Assembly (NCBI RefSeq): GCF_024267675.1
Contig: NZ_JALDYX010000030.1
Location: 1 to 61,103, forward strand
Direction: 5' to 3'
DNA: 61,103 bases
Source: Marinobacterium sedimentorum
GTDB lineage: Bacteria; Pseudomonadota; Gammaproteobacteria; Pseudomonadales; Balneatricaceae
Part shown: piece after piece, positions 35,895 to 44,757 of the stretch
Layout: each line of letters opens with the position of its first letter
Numbering within the stretch: the stretch's first letter is position 1
Notes under the pieces: model-generated
What the model was told of the DNA's origin: nothing
The model's input: the letters and a program-made list of their open reading frames with translations, nothing else
Database searches by the model: none
Position numbers and translations under genes: made by a program

Positions 35895-38810
35895 TCAAAG
35901 CTCGGACGGCGGAAGTCCAGGTAAGGTGATGACCACTAGAGTGCCTTTATTCTGTTTCTTGTTGGCAGGGCTGAGTATCTCAATATTACCATAGTGTTCT
36001 TCGATAATATTGTAGACCAAGGGTAAACCCAGTCCGGTTCCCTTGCCGGGGTCCTTGGTGGTGAAAAACGGTTCAAACAGTCGGTCCTGCAATTCGGCCG
36101 GGATGCCGCTGCCTTCGTCAAGCATGCGGATGATGACCTTTTCGTCTTCCCGCTCGGCACTGATACTGATCAGACCCTGCTCCGGCGACGCGTCGCAGGC
36201 ATTGTTAAGCAGGTTAACGAAAATTTGCAGCAGTTGCTGCAAGTCCCCGACCACCTGCAGCGTCTGAGGCACGTCGTTCTGATAGCGCTGGTGCCGGCCA
36301 CGGGTGTCGAGGGAGACCAGCTGGATGGCTTCGGCGATACAGGCATGGATATCGACAGGGTCGTGCTGCGTGCTGTGATCCTGGCGGCCTGTATGGGCAA
36401 ACCGGACCAGCGACTGCACTATGCGGCTGATACGCTTGGTCTGATCCAGGATTTGCTCGCCGGACTCGAGCACCAACGGATTCTCGGTCTCGAATTTCAG
36501 GTTCTGTGCCAGGCAGGCGATACCGGTAACCGGGTTGCCGATCTCGTGGGCCACACCTGCGGCGAAGCGCCCGATGGAGGCCAGGCGCTCGTTGTGTGCC
36601 AGCTTGTCGGCCAGCATCAGGGTGTCGGACTCGTCTTCCAGCAGTATGACCATGCCTGCGTGGGCTTTTTGCTCATTGAGCTGAGCCTTGTGCAAACTGA
36701 ACCAGCGCGGCTGCCCCCGCACGACCAGCTTCTGGCTTTCCAGGTGTGACTGATCCCCTTCGGTAAAACGGGTGAAGAGCTCACCCCAGGGGGCCGGCAG
36801 CGAGGCGGGGCGCCAGGTCAGGACATCGTCGACGGACAGGCCTGTGTAGTGTTCGATTTCCGCGTTCCAGAACAGGATGCGACCATCGCTGTCCAGAGTA
36901 CAGACGCCCACGGGCAGTTTTTGCAGCGTGAGACGGTGGTAACGCCGCAGCTCGTCGAGTTCGGCTGCAAGGCCCCCCAGGCGCTGATGGTATTGCTCGA
37001 GCTGCGATTCCAGCAAATGCACATCGCGGGCCCTGAAACCCTCGATCGGATCCTGCCGATCCAGCGGCTCCAGAATAGTGGCCGCTTCTACCGGCCCGAC
37101 CAGCCCCGACAGGTGCTGCTCCAGCTGAGTGCGCAGGCGCAGCAGGTCCAACGGCGACAGGACTTCATAGTTGATGCCCAGCTGGGCAATGGCGCTTTGC
37201 AGTTCGCGCTGTGCCGTTTCGACGCCAAAGCGCGGGCGCAGCAGAGCCTCGAAATCTTCCACCCGGGTGGCGTTGAGGCGAATACCCATGGGCTGCTGCA
37301 TGACATTCAGCATGCAGGCATCGGCGGCCTTGCGCTCTTCTTCGCCGGTGGGGAACAGGCGCGACGCCACCACCAGTACAACGCAGTTGAGCAGCAGGGA
37401 AAATACCGCCGACTGGTGCCAGTCATCGGTATTGATGTCGAAGTCCAGCACACTGATATTCTGATCCAGCATCATCGGCAGCAGCATGGTCAGCAGCCAG
37501 CAACCGGTGCCGGCACAGAGCCCCAGCACAAAGCCCCAGCGGTTGATGCCGGCCCAGAACAGGGTCGCAAGCAGGCCAGGCAGGAACTGCAGAAAGGAAA
37601 TAAAGGCGATCAGGCCGAGCAGGTAGAGGGTTTCTGGCCGCGCCAGCTGGGTGTAAAACAGGTAGCTGGCGCTCATCAGCACCAGGATGAGGATGCGCCG
37701 CAGCCACAGCAGCCAGTTGTAGAAACGCACATTGTCCGGTACCCGGGTGATGGGGAGCAGCAGGTGGTTCTGCAGCATGGAGGCCATGGACACCGTAGCG
37801 ACGATAATGACGCCGCTGGCCGCCGACAGGCCGCCGAGAAAGGCCAGCAGAGTCAGGGTGCGAGAGTCCAGCATCACGCCGATATTGAGTACCAGGTACT
37901 CAGTGACGTTGGTGGCCTCAAGCTTGATGCCGGCCCAGACAATAATGGGCACCGTTAACGCCATCAGGAACAGGTACAGCGGCATCAGCCAGGAGGCTTT
38001 TTGCAGGCTCAGGGCGGAGGAGTTCTCGGTGAACGCCAAATGGAACATGTGCGGCATGACGATGGTGGTGGCGAAAAACGCCAGTAGCAGAGTGTTCCAG
38101 TTCTCGCTCTCCGGGATGTGCTGAATGCGCTGCAGCGCGGCGGGATTTTCAGCCAGCCACTGCTCCAGCCCGCTGGGGCCGCCGAAAATGCTAAACAGGG
38201 CGTAACCGGCAATGGTCAGCAGTGCCACGAGCTTGACCAGGGACTCCACCGCCATGGCGACCACCAGGCCGTTATTGCGGTTGCGCAGAGAGGCATGGCG
38301 GGCGCCGAACAGGATTGCGAACAGCGCCATAACGGCGCAAAAGGTCGCGGCGATAAGGTCGCGCGGGGCATCATTGTTAAGCAGGTAGAGTGAATCGGCC
38401 ACCGCCTGAATCTGGATCGCAATCAGCGGCAGGGTGGCGGCGACAACCAGCAAGGACGTAAGGGTGCCGACCGGCCCGCTGCGAAAGCGAAACGAAAACA
38501 GGTCGGCCAGCGAGCTGAGCTGGTGGGTGCGGGCAATACGCAGTATCGGCACCATGATGGCCGGTGCCAATACAAAGGCCAGGGTCGCGCCCAGGTAGGA
38601 GGTCAGGTAGGTGATGCCGGCATCCTGCACAATGCCGAAGATGCCATAGTAGGTCCAGACACTGGCATAGATGCCCAGCGAGAGCGCGTGTACCAGTGGG
38701 TGGCGCACGAGGCGCCGAGGCAGTTTTCCCTGCTCGGTCAGGTAGGCGGCGCCAAACAGCAGCAAAAGGTAACTGACGCCGGCAATGAACAGAGCGTGAA
38801 TGCTAAACAT
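35895..38810 (-). CDS. cbrA: Sensor histidine kinase CbrA with a transporter-like domain
   Basis: 971 residues. The N-terminal half has about 13 transmembrane helices of the sodium:solute symporter (SLC5) fold, then a PAS-like region, a HisKA domain with His755 (GVAHEIGNPVTGI), and an HATPase domain with NLLNNACDA, DEGSGIPAEL and TGLGLPLV. Known CbrA links histidine transport to signalling and activates CbrB. It overlaps the preceding 58-codon gene by 8 bases, so its translation may depend on that gene. Length is close to P. aeruginosa CbrA. Confidence 0.94.
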   Translation of the reverse strand: MFSIHALFIAGVSYLLLLFGAAYLTEQGKLPRRLVRHPLVHALSLGIYASVWTYYGIFGIVQDAGITYLTSYLGATLAFVLAPAIMVPILRIARTHQLSSLADLFSFRFRSGPVGTLTSLLVVAATLPLIAIQIQAVADSLYLLNNDAPRDLIAATFCAVMALFAILFGARHASLRNRNNGLVVAMAVESLVKLVALLTIAGYALFSIFGGPSGLEQWLAENPAALQRIQHIPESENWNTLLLAFFATTIVMPHMFHLAFTENSSALSLQKASWLMPLYLFLMALTVPIIVWAGIKLEATNVTEYLVLNIGVMLDSRTLTLLAFLGGLSAASGVIIVATVSMASMLQNHLLLPITRVPDNVRFYNWLLWLRRILILVLMSASYLFYTQLARPETLYLLGLIAFISFLQFLPGLLATLFWAGINRWGFVLGLCAGTGCWLLTMLLPMMLDQNISVLDFDINTDDWHQSAVFSLLLNCVVLVVASRLFPTGEEERKAADACMLNVMQQPMGIRLNATRVEDFEALLRPRFGVETAQRELQSAIAQLGINYEVLSPLDLLRLRTQLEQHLSGLVGPVEAATILEPLDRQDPIEGFRARDVHLLESQLEQYHQRLGGLAAELDELRRYHRLTLQKLPVGVCTLDSDGRILFWNAEIEHYTGLSVDDVLTWRPASLPAPWGELFTRFTEGDQSHLESQKLVVRGQPRWFSLHKAQLNEQKAHAGMVILLEDESDTLMLADKLAHNERLASIGRFAAGVAHEIGNPVTGIACLAQNLKFETENPLVLESGEQILDQTKRISRIVQSLVRFAHTGRQDHSTQHDPVDIHACIAEAIQLVSLDTRGRHQRYQNDVPQTLQVVGDLQQLLQIFVNLLNNACDASPEQGLISISAEREDEKVIIRMLDEGSGIPAELQDRLFEPFFTTKDPGKGTGLGLPLVYNIIEEHYGNIEILSPANKKQNKGTLVVITLPGLPPSEL

Positions 38811-38979
38811 CCTGATGACCCCGTCGCATGTCTATGAGCCAGCTCAGGGCGATCAGCACCAGCCAGATAATAAAGGGCCTGTACCAGTGGGAGTCGGCCT
38901 GCAGCCACCAGTCGAGCAGCAGCGGGCCGGCCAGGTAAAAGCCGATAATCGTTAACAGGGCGGTGCGGTGCAGATACAT
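38803..38979 (-). CDS. Small two-helix membrane protein upstream of cbrA (CbrX-like)
   Basis: 58 residues with two hydrophobic helices (about 7-25 and 38-52) joined by a Trp-rich loop, ending in a charged tail. AAGGAG lies 4 bases before its ATG, within the 3' end of gluQ (28-base overlap). Its end overlaps the cbrA start by 8 bases. A small open frame called cbrX precedes cbrA in Pseudomonas putida as I recall; small two-helix proteins also precede SLC5 transporters such as PanF. It may be a CbrA partner or a coupling device; homology to CbrX is not proven. Confidence 0.72.
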   Translation of the reverse strand: MYLHRTALLTIIGFYLAGPLLLDWWLQADSHWYRPFIIWLVLIALSWLIDMRRGHQDV

Positions 38980-39872
38980 AGGTCTCCTTCGCCTGCGGAC
39001 CACGGCAATCCGCGGGTTTTGGGGATGGCATTCATATTCCAGTGTTCCACCGCCCATCGCAACAGTTCGGCGGTAGTGGCATCACGTAGCGCAGTGGCCG
39101 GGTGCTGGCCGAGAAACTCAAGTGCGGCGATCAGCGCCGGAACAGGGTTGGCGACATCCAGTGCCGGGGCATGGCTTTGCTTGCTGAGTTTCTGGCCGCT
39201 GGCAGTCGTTGCCACTGGAATATGGGCGTAGGCCGGTCGGGTATAGCCCAGATAGCGTTGCAGCTGAATCTGGCAGGGCGTTTCATCGAGCAGATCGCTG
39301 CCGCGAACCACGTGGGTGATGGCCTGGGCGGCGTCATCCACAACTACCGCCAGCTGGTAGGCAAAAAGCCCATCACGGCGCCGGATCACGAAGTCGCCGT
39401 GGTCCTCAGTCAGGTTGTAAAGGTGCAAGCCCTGAACAGCATCCGGCACTTCAATACCACCGGCTTTACAGCGCGTGCGCATGGCGCAGGTCATGGCCGC
39501 GGGCGGGCGCTGGGAAAGACAGTGGCCATCGTAACGGCTGGTGCCGGTGCGGCTGAAAATCTGTTTGCGCGAGCAGCCACAGCGATAGGCCTGCTGGTTC
39601 TGTTCCAGCTGAGCAATGGCGTGGCGATAGTGTGCGCTGCGCTGACTTTGGTACAGCACATCGCCGTCCCAGTCGAAACCGAAGGCTTCCAGGGTCGATA
39701 GAATCAGGGCGCTGGCGCCAGGTTGTTCGCGGGGAGGGTCCAGGTCTTCGATACGGACATGCCACAGGCCCTGATGGGCACGGGCATCTGCATAACTGGC
39801 AAGGGCTGCCAGCAGTGAGCCGAAGTGAAGTGGGCCTGTGGGGGATGGAGCGAAACGTCCGATATAGCGCAA
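38952..39872 (-). CDS. gluQ: Glutamyl-queuosine tRNA(Asp) synthetase
   Basis: Attaches glutamate to queuosine at position 34 of tRNA(Asp). 306 residues, resembling the catalytic half of glutamyl-tRNA synthetase without the anticodon-binding domain. Class I signatures are PSPTGPLHFGS (the HIGH-type motif) and KLSKQ (the KMSKS-type motif). A zinc site includes CGCSRKQIF and later cysteines. It follows dksA by 53 bases, the typical dksA-gluQ pair, and its 3' end overlaps the 58-codon membrane-protein gene. Confidence 0.94.
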   Translation of the reverse strand: MRYIGRFAPSPTGPLHFGSLLAALASYADARAHQGLWHVRIEDLDPPREQPGASALILSTLEAFGFDWDGDVLYQSQRSAHYRHAIAQLEQNQQAYRCGCSRKQIFSRTGTSRYDGHCLSQRPPAAMTCAMRTRCKAGGIEVPDAVQGLHLYNLTEDHGDFVIRRRDGLFAYQLAVVVDDAAQAITHVVRGSDLLDETPCQIQLQRYLGYTRPAYAHIPVATTASGQKLSKQSHAPALDVANPVPALIAALEFLGQHPATALRDATTAELLRWAVEHWNMNAIPKTRGLPWSAGEGDLCICTAPPC

Positions 39873-39925
39873 GGGTCAGGGTCCTACGCCGTTTCCGGCC
39901 GCCGCAGCGGCCGGTTCAGGAGGGG

Positions 39926-40354
39926 TCAGCCGCCGAGCTGCCTTTCCTTGATTTCTGCCAGCGTTTTGCAGTCGATGCAAAGCGTTGCGGTGGGACGTGC
40001 CTCAAGGCGACGGATACCGATTTCGATACCGCAGGCATCGCAGAAGCCGTATTCATCATCGTCAATGCGTTCGACGGCTTCGTCAATCTTGCGGATCAGC
40101 TTGCGCTCGCGGTCACGGGTACGCAGTTCGAGGCTGAATTCCTCTTCCTGGCTGGCGCGGTCGCTGGGATCGGCAAAGTTGGATGCTTCTTCCTGCAGAT
40201 GATGGATAGTGCTGTCGACTTCCTCCATCAGCTGCCGTTTCCAGGCATTCAGAATCTGTCGAAAATGCTCGCGATGAGCATCGCACATATAGTCTTCGCC
40301 CGTACCGAGATCGTAGGGCTTAAAGTGCGTAAACTGAGAATCATTAGTTGGCAT
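39926..40354 (-). CDS. dksA: RNA polymerase-binding transcription factor DksA
   Basis: Binds the secondary channel of RNA polymerase and works with ppGpp in the stringent response. 142 residues (E. coli 151). The coiled-coil tip carries DPSDRA (62-67) with the two key aspartates, and the zinc finger has Cys105, Cys108, Cys126 and Cys129. The coding region upstream of gluQ fits the family context. It is divergent from the aminotransferase gene. Confidence 0.97.
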   Translation of the reverse strand: MPTNDSQFTHFKPYDLGTGEDYMCDAHREHFRQILNAWKRQLMEEVDSTIHHLQEEASNFADPSDRASQEEEFSLELRTRDRERKLIRKIDEAVERIDDDEYGFCDACGIEIGIRRLEARPTATLCIDCKTLAEIKERQLGG

Positions 40355-40578
40355 AGTCTTGCCTCACGTCTCCGAGTCCTCCGAACTGCATCAGTCCGGT
40401 TCGGTTATCCCTTCTGCCTAAAGCCGTGCAAGCGCCGGCACTGGAAGGCGACGAAGTTACCAGAACCCTTTTCAATAGGCTAGCCTTTATAACCAAATTC
40501 GCCAGTGCAGTCGCGCTAGCCCCACAGGGCGCTCAGGGCGGTATAATCCCGTGCTTTTAGGCCGAGGAGCGGACGCCG

Positions 40579-41742
40579 ATGGCAGCGCGCTGGAGTGATC
40601 GGGTGGGTGATATCGAGTCCTTCAAGGTGATGGATTTGCTGAAGCGGGCCCGCGAGCTGGAAGCCCTGGGGCATGATGTGGTGCATATGGAGGTAGGGGA
40701 ACCTGACTTCCCGACCGCCGCACCTATCGCCGAGGCGGCCCGGGCGGCGATTGCGCAGGGCCATACCCAGTACACGCCCGCGACGGGTATTCCTGAGCTG
40801 CGTGAGGCCATAGCCGGCTTTTATCAGCAGCGCTACGGCCTGGAGATCGCGCCGAGGCGGATTATTGTGACCGCAGGAGCCTCGGGTGCTCTGCTGATGG
40901 TGTTTGCGCTGCTGGCGAATCCTGGCCAGACATTCATGATGAGTGACCCAGGTTACCCCTGTAACCGGCAGTTTCTGCGCCTGATCGAGGCCCGTGCTCA
41001 GTTGATTCCGGTGGATGCCGAATGCAACTTCCAGCTGACGCCTGCGCAGGTCAGGGAGCATTGGCACAGTGCTACCGCCGGCGTACTGCTGGCATCGCCG
41101 GCCAATCCGACGGGCTCCGTGCTGAATGCCTCCGAGCTGGCGGCACTGGCCGAGGCGGTGCGACTGCAGGCTGGTCATCTGGTGGTGGATGAGCTGTACC
41201 AGGGTCTGACCTATGGTTTCGATGCGCCGACCATCTTGCAGGTGGAGCCGGATGCGTTCGTGATTAACAGCTTCTCGAAATACTTCGGCATGACCGGTTG
41301 GCGACTCGGCTGGATCGTTGCGCCGGAGCAGGCGGTGCCGGAGCTGGAGAAGCTGGCGCAAAACCTCTACATATCGCCCCCGACGGTATCGCAGTATGCT
41401 GCACTGGCGGCCTTCACGCCCGAAACCCGGGCTATTCTGGAGGCCCGCCGGCATGAATTTGGCGCCCGGCGTGATCGTCTGGTCAGCGGCCTGCGCGAGC
41501 TGGGTCTGGGTGTGCCGGTGGCGCCCGAGGGGGCTTTCTATGTGTACGCCGATGTGAGTCAGCTGACCGACAATGCGTTCGAGTTTTGCTGGGACCTGCT
41601 GGAATCCGAGTATCTGGCTGTGACGCCGGGGCTGGATTTCGGTCAGCACCGGGCCAATGAATTTATCCGCTTTTCCTATACCACCAGCCTTGAACGCATT
41701 GAACTCGGGCTGGAGCGTCTGCGTCGGCGGCTGGCCCGCTGA
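40579..41742 (+). CDS. Class I/II pyridoxal-phosphate aminotransferase
   Basis: 387 residues. The cofactor lysine is Lys234 in NSFSKYFGMTGWRLGW; other class I features are VGEPDFPT, SPANPTG and the C-terminal FIRFSY arginine. Similar genes lie near dksA and sfsA in Pseudomonas, but the amino-acid substrate is unknown. A perfect TATAAT (40542-40547) lies 31 bases before the ATG, without a good -35. The stop overlaps the sfsA start by one base, so the two are probably cotranscribed. Confidence 0.9.
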   Translation: MAARWSDRVGDIESFKVMDLLKRARELEALGHDVVHMEVGEPDFPTAAPIAEAARAAIAQGHTQYTPATGIPELREAIAGFYQQRYGLEIAPRRIIVTAGASGALLMVFALLANPGQTFMMSDPGYPCNRQFLRLIEARAQLIPVDAECNFQLTPAQVREHWHSATAGVLLASPANPTGSVLNASELAALAEAVRLQAGHLVVDELYQGLTYGFDAPTILQVEPDAFVINSFSKYFGMTGWRLGWIVAPEQAVPELEKLAQNLYISPPTVSQYAALAAFTPETRAILEARRHEFGARRDRLVSGLRELGLGVPVAPEGAFYVYADVSQLTDNAFEFCWDLLESEYLAVTPGLDFGQHRANEFIRFSYTTSLERIELGLERLRRRLAR

Positions 41743-42446
41743 TGCAGCTGAGCAACCTGATAGAAGGGCGTCTGCTGCGGCGTTACAAGCGCTTTCTGGC
41801 CGACGTCGAGCTGCCGGATGGGCGCTGCGTCACGGTGCACTGTCCCAACACCGGTTCCATGCGTAACTGTGCCGAGCCTGGCAGCCGGGTCTGGCTGCTG
41901 GACTCCGGCAATCCGAAGCGCAAATATCCGCTTGGCTGGGAGCTGGTGGAGGTTGACGGGCGTCATCTGGCCTCGATCAATACCGGGCGCGCCAATGCGC
42001 TGGTACGCGAAGCCATAGAGCAGGGACGGATTGCAGAGCTGGCAGGCTATCGCAGCATTCGCCAGGAGGTGCCCTACGGCGAAGAGCGCAGCCGCATTGA
42101 TCTGGTGCTCAGTGAGGGCAGCGCGGCCGATGCCTGGATTGAGGTCAAGAACGTGACCCTGCTCGAAGCGGACGGCTGGGGCAGCTTTCCCGATGCGGTG
42201 ACGCTGCGCGGGCAAAAGCATCTGCGTGAGCTGATGCTGCTGGCCCGCCAGGGTCTGCGGGCGGTATTGCTCTTCTGTGTGCCCCACGGCGGCATCGAGC
42301 GGGTACGGCCTGCCGATGCCATAGACCCGGCCTATGGGCGGCTGTTGCGTGAGGCACAGGACAAGGGCGTGGAATTGCTGGCCTGGGGTGCGACGCCGAC
42401 ACCCGAGGAACTGGTGCTGAGTCGCCGGCTTGAGATAGTGCTCTAA
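41742..42446 (+). CDS. sfsA: SfsA family DNA-binding/sugar fermentation stimulation protein
   Basis: 234 residues matching SfsA, including HCPNTGSMRNCAEPGSRVWL, SINTGRANALV, SRIDLVLS and EVKNVTL. E. coli SfsA was described as a DNA-binding stimulator of sugar fermentation; the fold also resembles nucleases of the PD-(D/E)xK type, and the real role is unclear. Its start overlaps the preceding aminotransferase stop. It is convergent with the Rieske gene 24 bases downstream. Confidence 0.93.
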   Translation: MQLSNLIEGRLLRRYKRFLADVELPDGRCVTVHCPNTGSMRNCAEPGSRVWLLDSGNPKRKYPLGWELVEVDGRHLASINTGRANALVREAIEQGRIAELAGYRSIRQEVPYGEERSRIDLVLSEGSAADAWIEVKNVTLLEADGWGSFPDAVTLRGQKHLRELMLLARQGLRAVLLFCVPHGGIERVRPADAIDPAYGRLLREAQDKGVELLAWGATPTPEELVLSRRLEIVL

Positions 42447-42470
42447 GCTAAGGCCGGGGTTTATAGGGCG

Positions 42471-42785
42471 TCAGCTCAGTATGATCTGACCGTCGATTTC
42501 GCTGAATGCCACCTGGGTGAGCGCCTGGCCATTGCAGGGGCCGGCGATACATTCGCCGGTGTCGATCTTGAACAGGGCGCCGTGGGTGGCACACTGGATA
42601 AAGTTGCCTTCAAAGTCGAAAAACTGGTCGGGCTGCCATTCGAGCTCGACACCCCGGTGGGGGCAGCGATTCTCGTAGACGAAGAAGCCGCCGTTATGGT
42701 GTACGGCGACCAGTGCGCGGCCGTCCAGGGTAAAACCGCGGGCACTCTGGGCCGGAATCTCGCTGGTGTTGCAAAGGACAGTCAT
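42471..42785 (-). CDS. Small Rieske [2Fe-2S] protein
   Basis: 104 residues from the ATG giving MTVLCNTSEIPAQS. The cluster motifs are Cys41-Pro-His43 and Cys65-Ala-Thr-His68, so it binds a Rieske-type [2Fe-2S] cluster. The size suggests a ferredoxin-like electron carrier, as in NirD-like or dioxygenase-ferredoxin families; no dioxygenase partner is encoded nearby. No strong ribosome-binding site is visible, so the start is moderately certain. Transcribed divergently from tonB. Confidence 0.85.
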   Translation of the reverse strand: MTVLCNTSEIPAQSARGFTLDGRALVAVHHNGGFFVYENRCPHRGVELEWQPDQFFDFEGNFIQCATHGALFKIDTGECIAGPCNGQALTQVAFSEIDGQIILS

Positions 42786-42896
42786 ATCAAATCCAAAATG
42801 AACGGGGATAACGCAGACTTGAGGTCTCTTCACCCACAGCGGGGCAGTCGGCCTCTATAATGCGTGTCCACGAATGCTAAGAGAGCCGGAACCTGC

Positions 42897-43739
42897 GTGC
42901 AAGGCCCTATAACCCGCAAAACCCTGCGTCCCTTGCTGCTGATGCTGTTGCTATCGGGCGGCGTGCACCTGGTGCTGGCCGCATCCTGGCTGGCGTCGGG
43001 TGGCGGCCTCAGTGCGGCTGCAACTGCGGGTCGCACTGCCGGGGAGTCGCATATTCATATACAGATGGCGGCGCCAGCCCCGGACGCTTCTGTTGTGCCT
43101 GTCGTGCGGGAAACGGCGGCGGCCCCCGTGCCTGAACATCTGCCGCAACCAGCGCCAAAGGCAGAGCCGGAACCCCCGCCTGCCAGAGCGTCTGAACGAC
43201 TTGCCAGCCCCGCGGCCCCTGTCAAAAATACTGCACAGCCACAGCCACAGCCACAGCCACAGCCACAGCCACAGCCACAGCCACAGCCACCCGATCCCGA
43301 ACGCCAGGCCGAGCCTGAGCCCGAGCCGGATCCGTTTCCCGATCCTGTGCCTGCACCGATAGCAGATTCAATGGTGGCTGATGCTGGTGCGGCCGCTGCT
43401 GCTTCGGCGTCCGTTGTGGCGGCAGCGCAGGCAGGCGTGCAGCAGGCCGATGGACCAATCGAGCAGCAACAGGCCGCCTGGCGTAGCCCGCCCCGGCCGC
43501 CGGAGTATCCGCCGCTGGCACGACGTCGCGACCAGGAGGGGGAGGTGCTGCTGCGATTGGATCTCGATACCCAGGGGCGCGTAACGGCGGCGCAGGTGCT
43601 GCAGTCGTCCGGTTATCCACTACTGGACCGGGCCGCACAGGCAGCAGGCTCGCGCTGGCACCTGCTGCCGGCACGAATCAATGGCGTCGCGGTGACCTCC
43701 TATGTGAGAATCCCGGTTCAATTTCGGCTGGACCAGTGA
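42897..43739 (+). CDS. tonB: TonB-type energy transducer with a (Gln-Pro)9 spacer
   Basis: Transmits proton-motive energy from ExbBD to outer-membrane receptors. 280 residues from the GTG at 42897; a TATAAT at 42856-42861 would place the transcript start past the earlier GTG at 42864. An N-terminal transmembrane helix (about 13-30) is followed by a Pro/Glu/Ala-rich periplasmic spacer containing nine Gln-Pro units, and the C-terminal TonB domain has PPEYPPLARRRDQEGEVLL, SSGYPLLDRAA and VRIPVQF. exbBD and a receptor are not in this window. It precedes a haem-type ABC importer. Confidence 0.88.
   Translation: MQGPITRKTLRPLLLMLLLSGGVHLVLAASWLASGGGLSAAATAGRTAGESHIHIQMAAPAPDASVVPVVRETAAAPVPEHLPQPAPKAEPEPPPARASERLASPAAPVKNTAQPQPQPQPQPQPQPQPQPPDPERQAEPEPEPDPFPDPVPAPIADSMVADAGAAAAASASVVAAAQAGVQQADGPIEQQQAAWRSPPRPPEYPPLARRRDQEGEVLLRLDLDTQGRVTAAQVLQSSGYPLLDRAAQAAGSRWHLLPARINGVAVTSYVRIPVQFRLDQ
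43236..43289 (+). repeat. Perfect hexanucleotide tandem repeat inside tonB
   Basis: Nine exact copies of CAGCCA encode Gln-Pro repeats in the TonB spacer. The unit is a multiple of three, so slippage would lengthen or shorten the spacer by two residues without a frameshift. Confidence 0.97.
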
Positions 43740-43749
43740 CCCTGACTCA

Positions 43750-44757
43750 ATGATATCGAGCATATGCATGTCCGCGCGCCGGCTGGGTCTGCTGTTATGG
43801 CTGCTGTTGTTGCCCGTGGTACTGACTTCCCTCTGGGTAGGCCCTGTCTCGCTGTCGTCCGACGCCCTGTTGCAGCCGGGCTCGCGGGACTGGCTGATTC
43901 TGTTTGAGCTGCGGCTGCCGCGATTGGTGATGTCGCTGGCGGCAGGCGCCATTCTTGCCATTACAGGCGCGTCCATTCAGGCGCTGTTTCGTAACTCACT
44001 GGCGGACCCCGGTCTCATTGGCATCAGTGCAGGTGCTGCGCTGGCGGCGGTGGCGGTGCTGGTCTTCGGCGGTGCCTGGCTGCTGGGCCCCTTTGGCCCT
44101 GTGCTGGTGCCTTTGGCGGCATTCGCTGGCGGCCTGCTGGTGACGGCACTGGTATTGCACATAGCGCGCACGCCACGGGGTGTCTCGGTGACCACCATGC
44201 TGCTGGCGGGGATTGCGCTGAACAGCATTGCGGCGGCGGCCATTGGTGTCATGAAGTATTTCAGTGACGAACTCTCGTTGCGTCAGGTGACCTTCTGGCT
44301 GCTGGGGAACCTGCACAGCACTGACTGGAGCAGTGCCCTGTTGCTGCTGGTTATCGGCGGGCCTGTGTTGCTGCTGTTACTGCGCGAGGGGCAGCAACTC
44401 AATCTGCTGCTGCTGGGGGAATCTCAGGCCCGTTTGCTCGGCGTTGTCACGTCACGCCTGCGTCGCCGGCTGGTGTTGCTGGTGGCACTGGGCGTCGGCA
44501 CTGTGGTGTCCCTCGGCGGTCTGATTGGCTTTATCGGCCTGGTGGTGCCGCATCTGGTGCGGTTGCTGTGCGGGCCGGATAATCGCGCCTTGCTGCCGCT
44601 ATCGGCGCTGCTCGGCGCACTGTTGCTGACGCTGGCCGATATTCTGGCGCGGCTGCTGGTCAGCCCGGCCGAGCTGCCCATTGGCATAGTCACGGCACTG
44701 ATTGGCGGGCCTTTCTTCCTGTTCATGATTCTGTATCGGCAACGGGGGCGCGCATGA
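43750..44757 (+). CDS. hmuU: FecCD-family ABC permease, haem/siderophore type
   Basis: 335 residues with about nine or ten hydrophobic helices. The signature RLPRLVMSLAAGAILAITGASIQALFRNSLADPGLIGISAGAAL and the C-terminal GLVVPHLVRLL with SPAELPIGIVTALIGGPFF identify the BtuC/FecCD/HmuU family. The coding start may be the ATG at 43768, since neither is preceded by a strong ribosome-binding site. It overlaps the downstream ATPase by four bases. Assignment to haem follows the HmuV-like partner; vitamin B12 or siderophore transport is possible. No binding-protein gene is adjacent. Confidence 0.85.
   Translation: MISSICMSARRLGLLLWLLLLPVVLTSLWVGPVSLSSDALLQPGSRDWLILFELRLPRLVMSLAAGAILAITGASIQALFRNSLADPGLIGISAGAALAAVAVLVFGGAWLLGPFGPVLVPLAAFAGGLLVTALVLHIARTPRGVSVTTMLLAGIALNSIAAAAIGVMKYFSDELSLRQVTFWLLGNLHSTDWSSALLLLVIGGPVLLLLLREGQQLNLLLLGESQARLLGVVTSRLRRRLVLLVALGVGTVVSLGGLIGFIGLVVPHLVRLLCGPDNRALLPLSALLGALLLTLADILARLLVSPAELPIGIVTALIGGPFFLFMILYRQRGRA

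Noticed and set aside
42786..42896. Cobalamin riboswitch or Fur box before tonB-hmuUV
   Set aside because: The region is too short for a B12 riboswitch and shows no GATAATGATAATCATTATC-like repeat.
43236..43289. CRISPR-like array
   Set aside because: The repeats are contiguous hexamers without spacers and lie in frame inside tonB.
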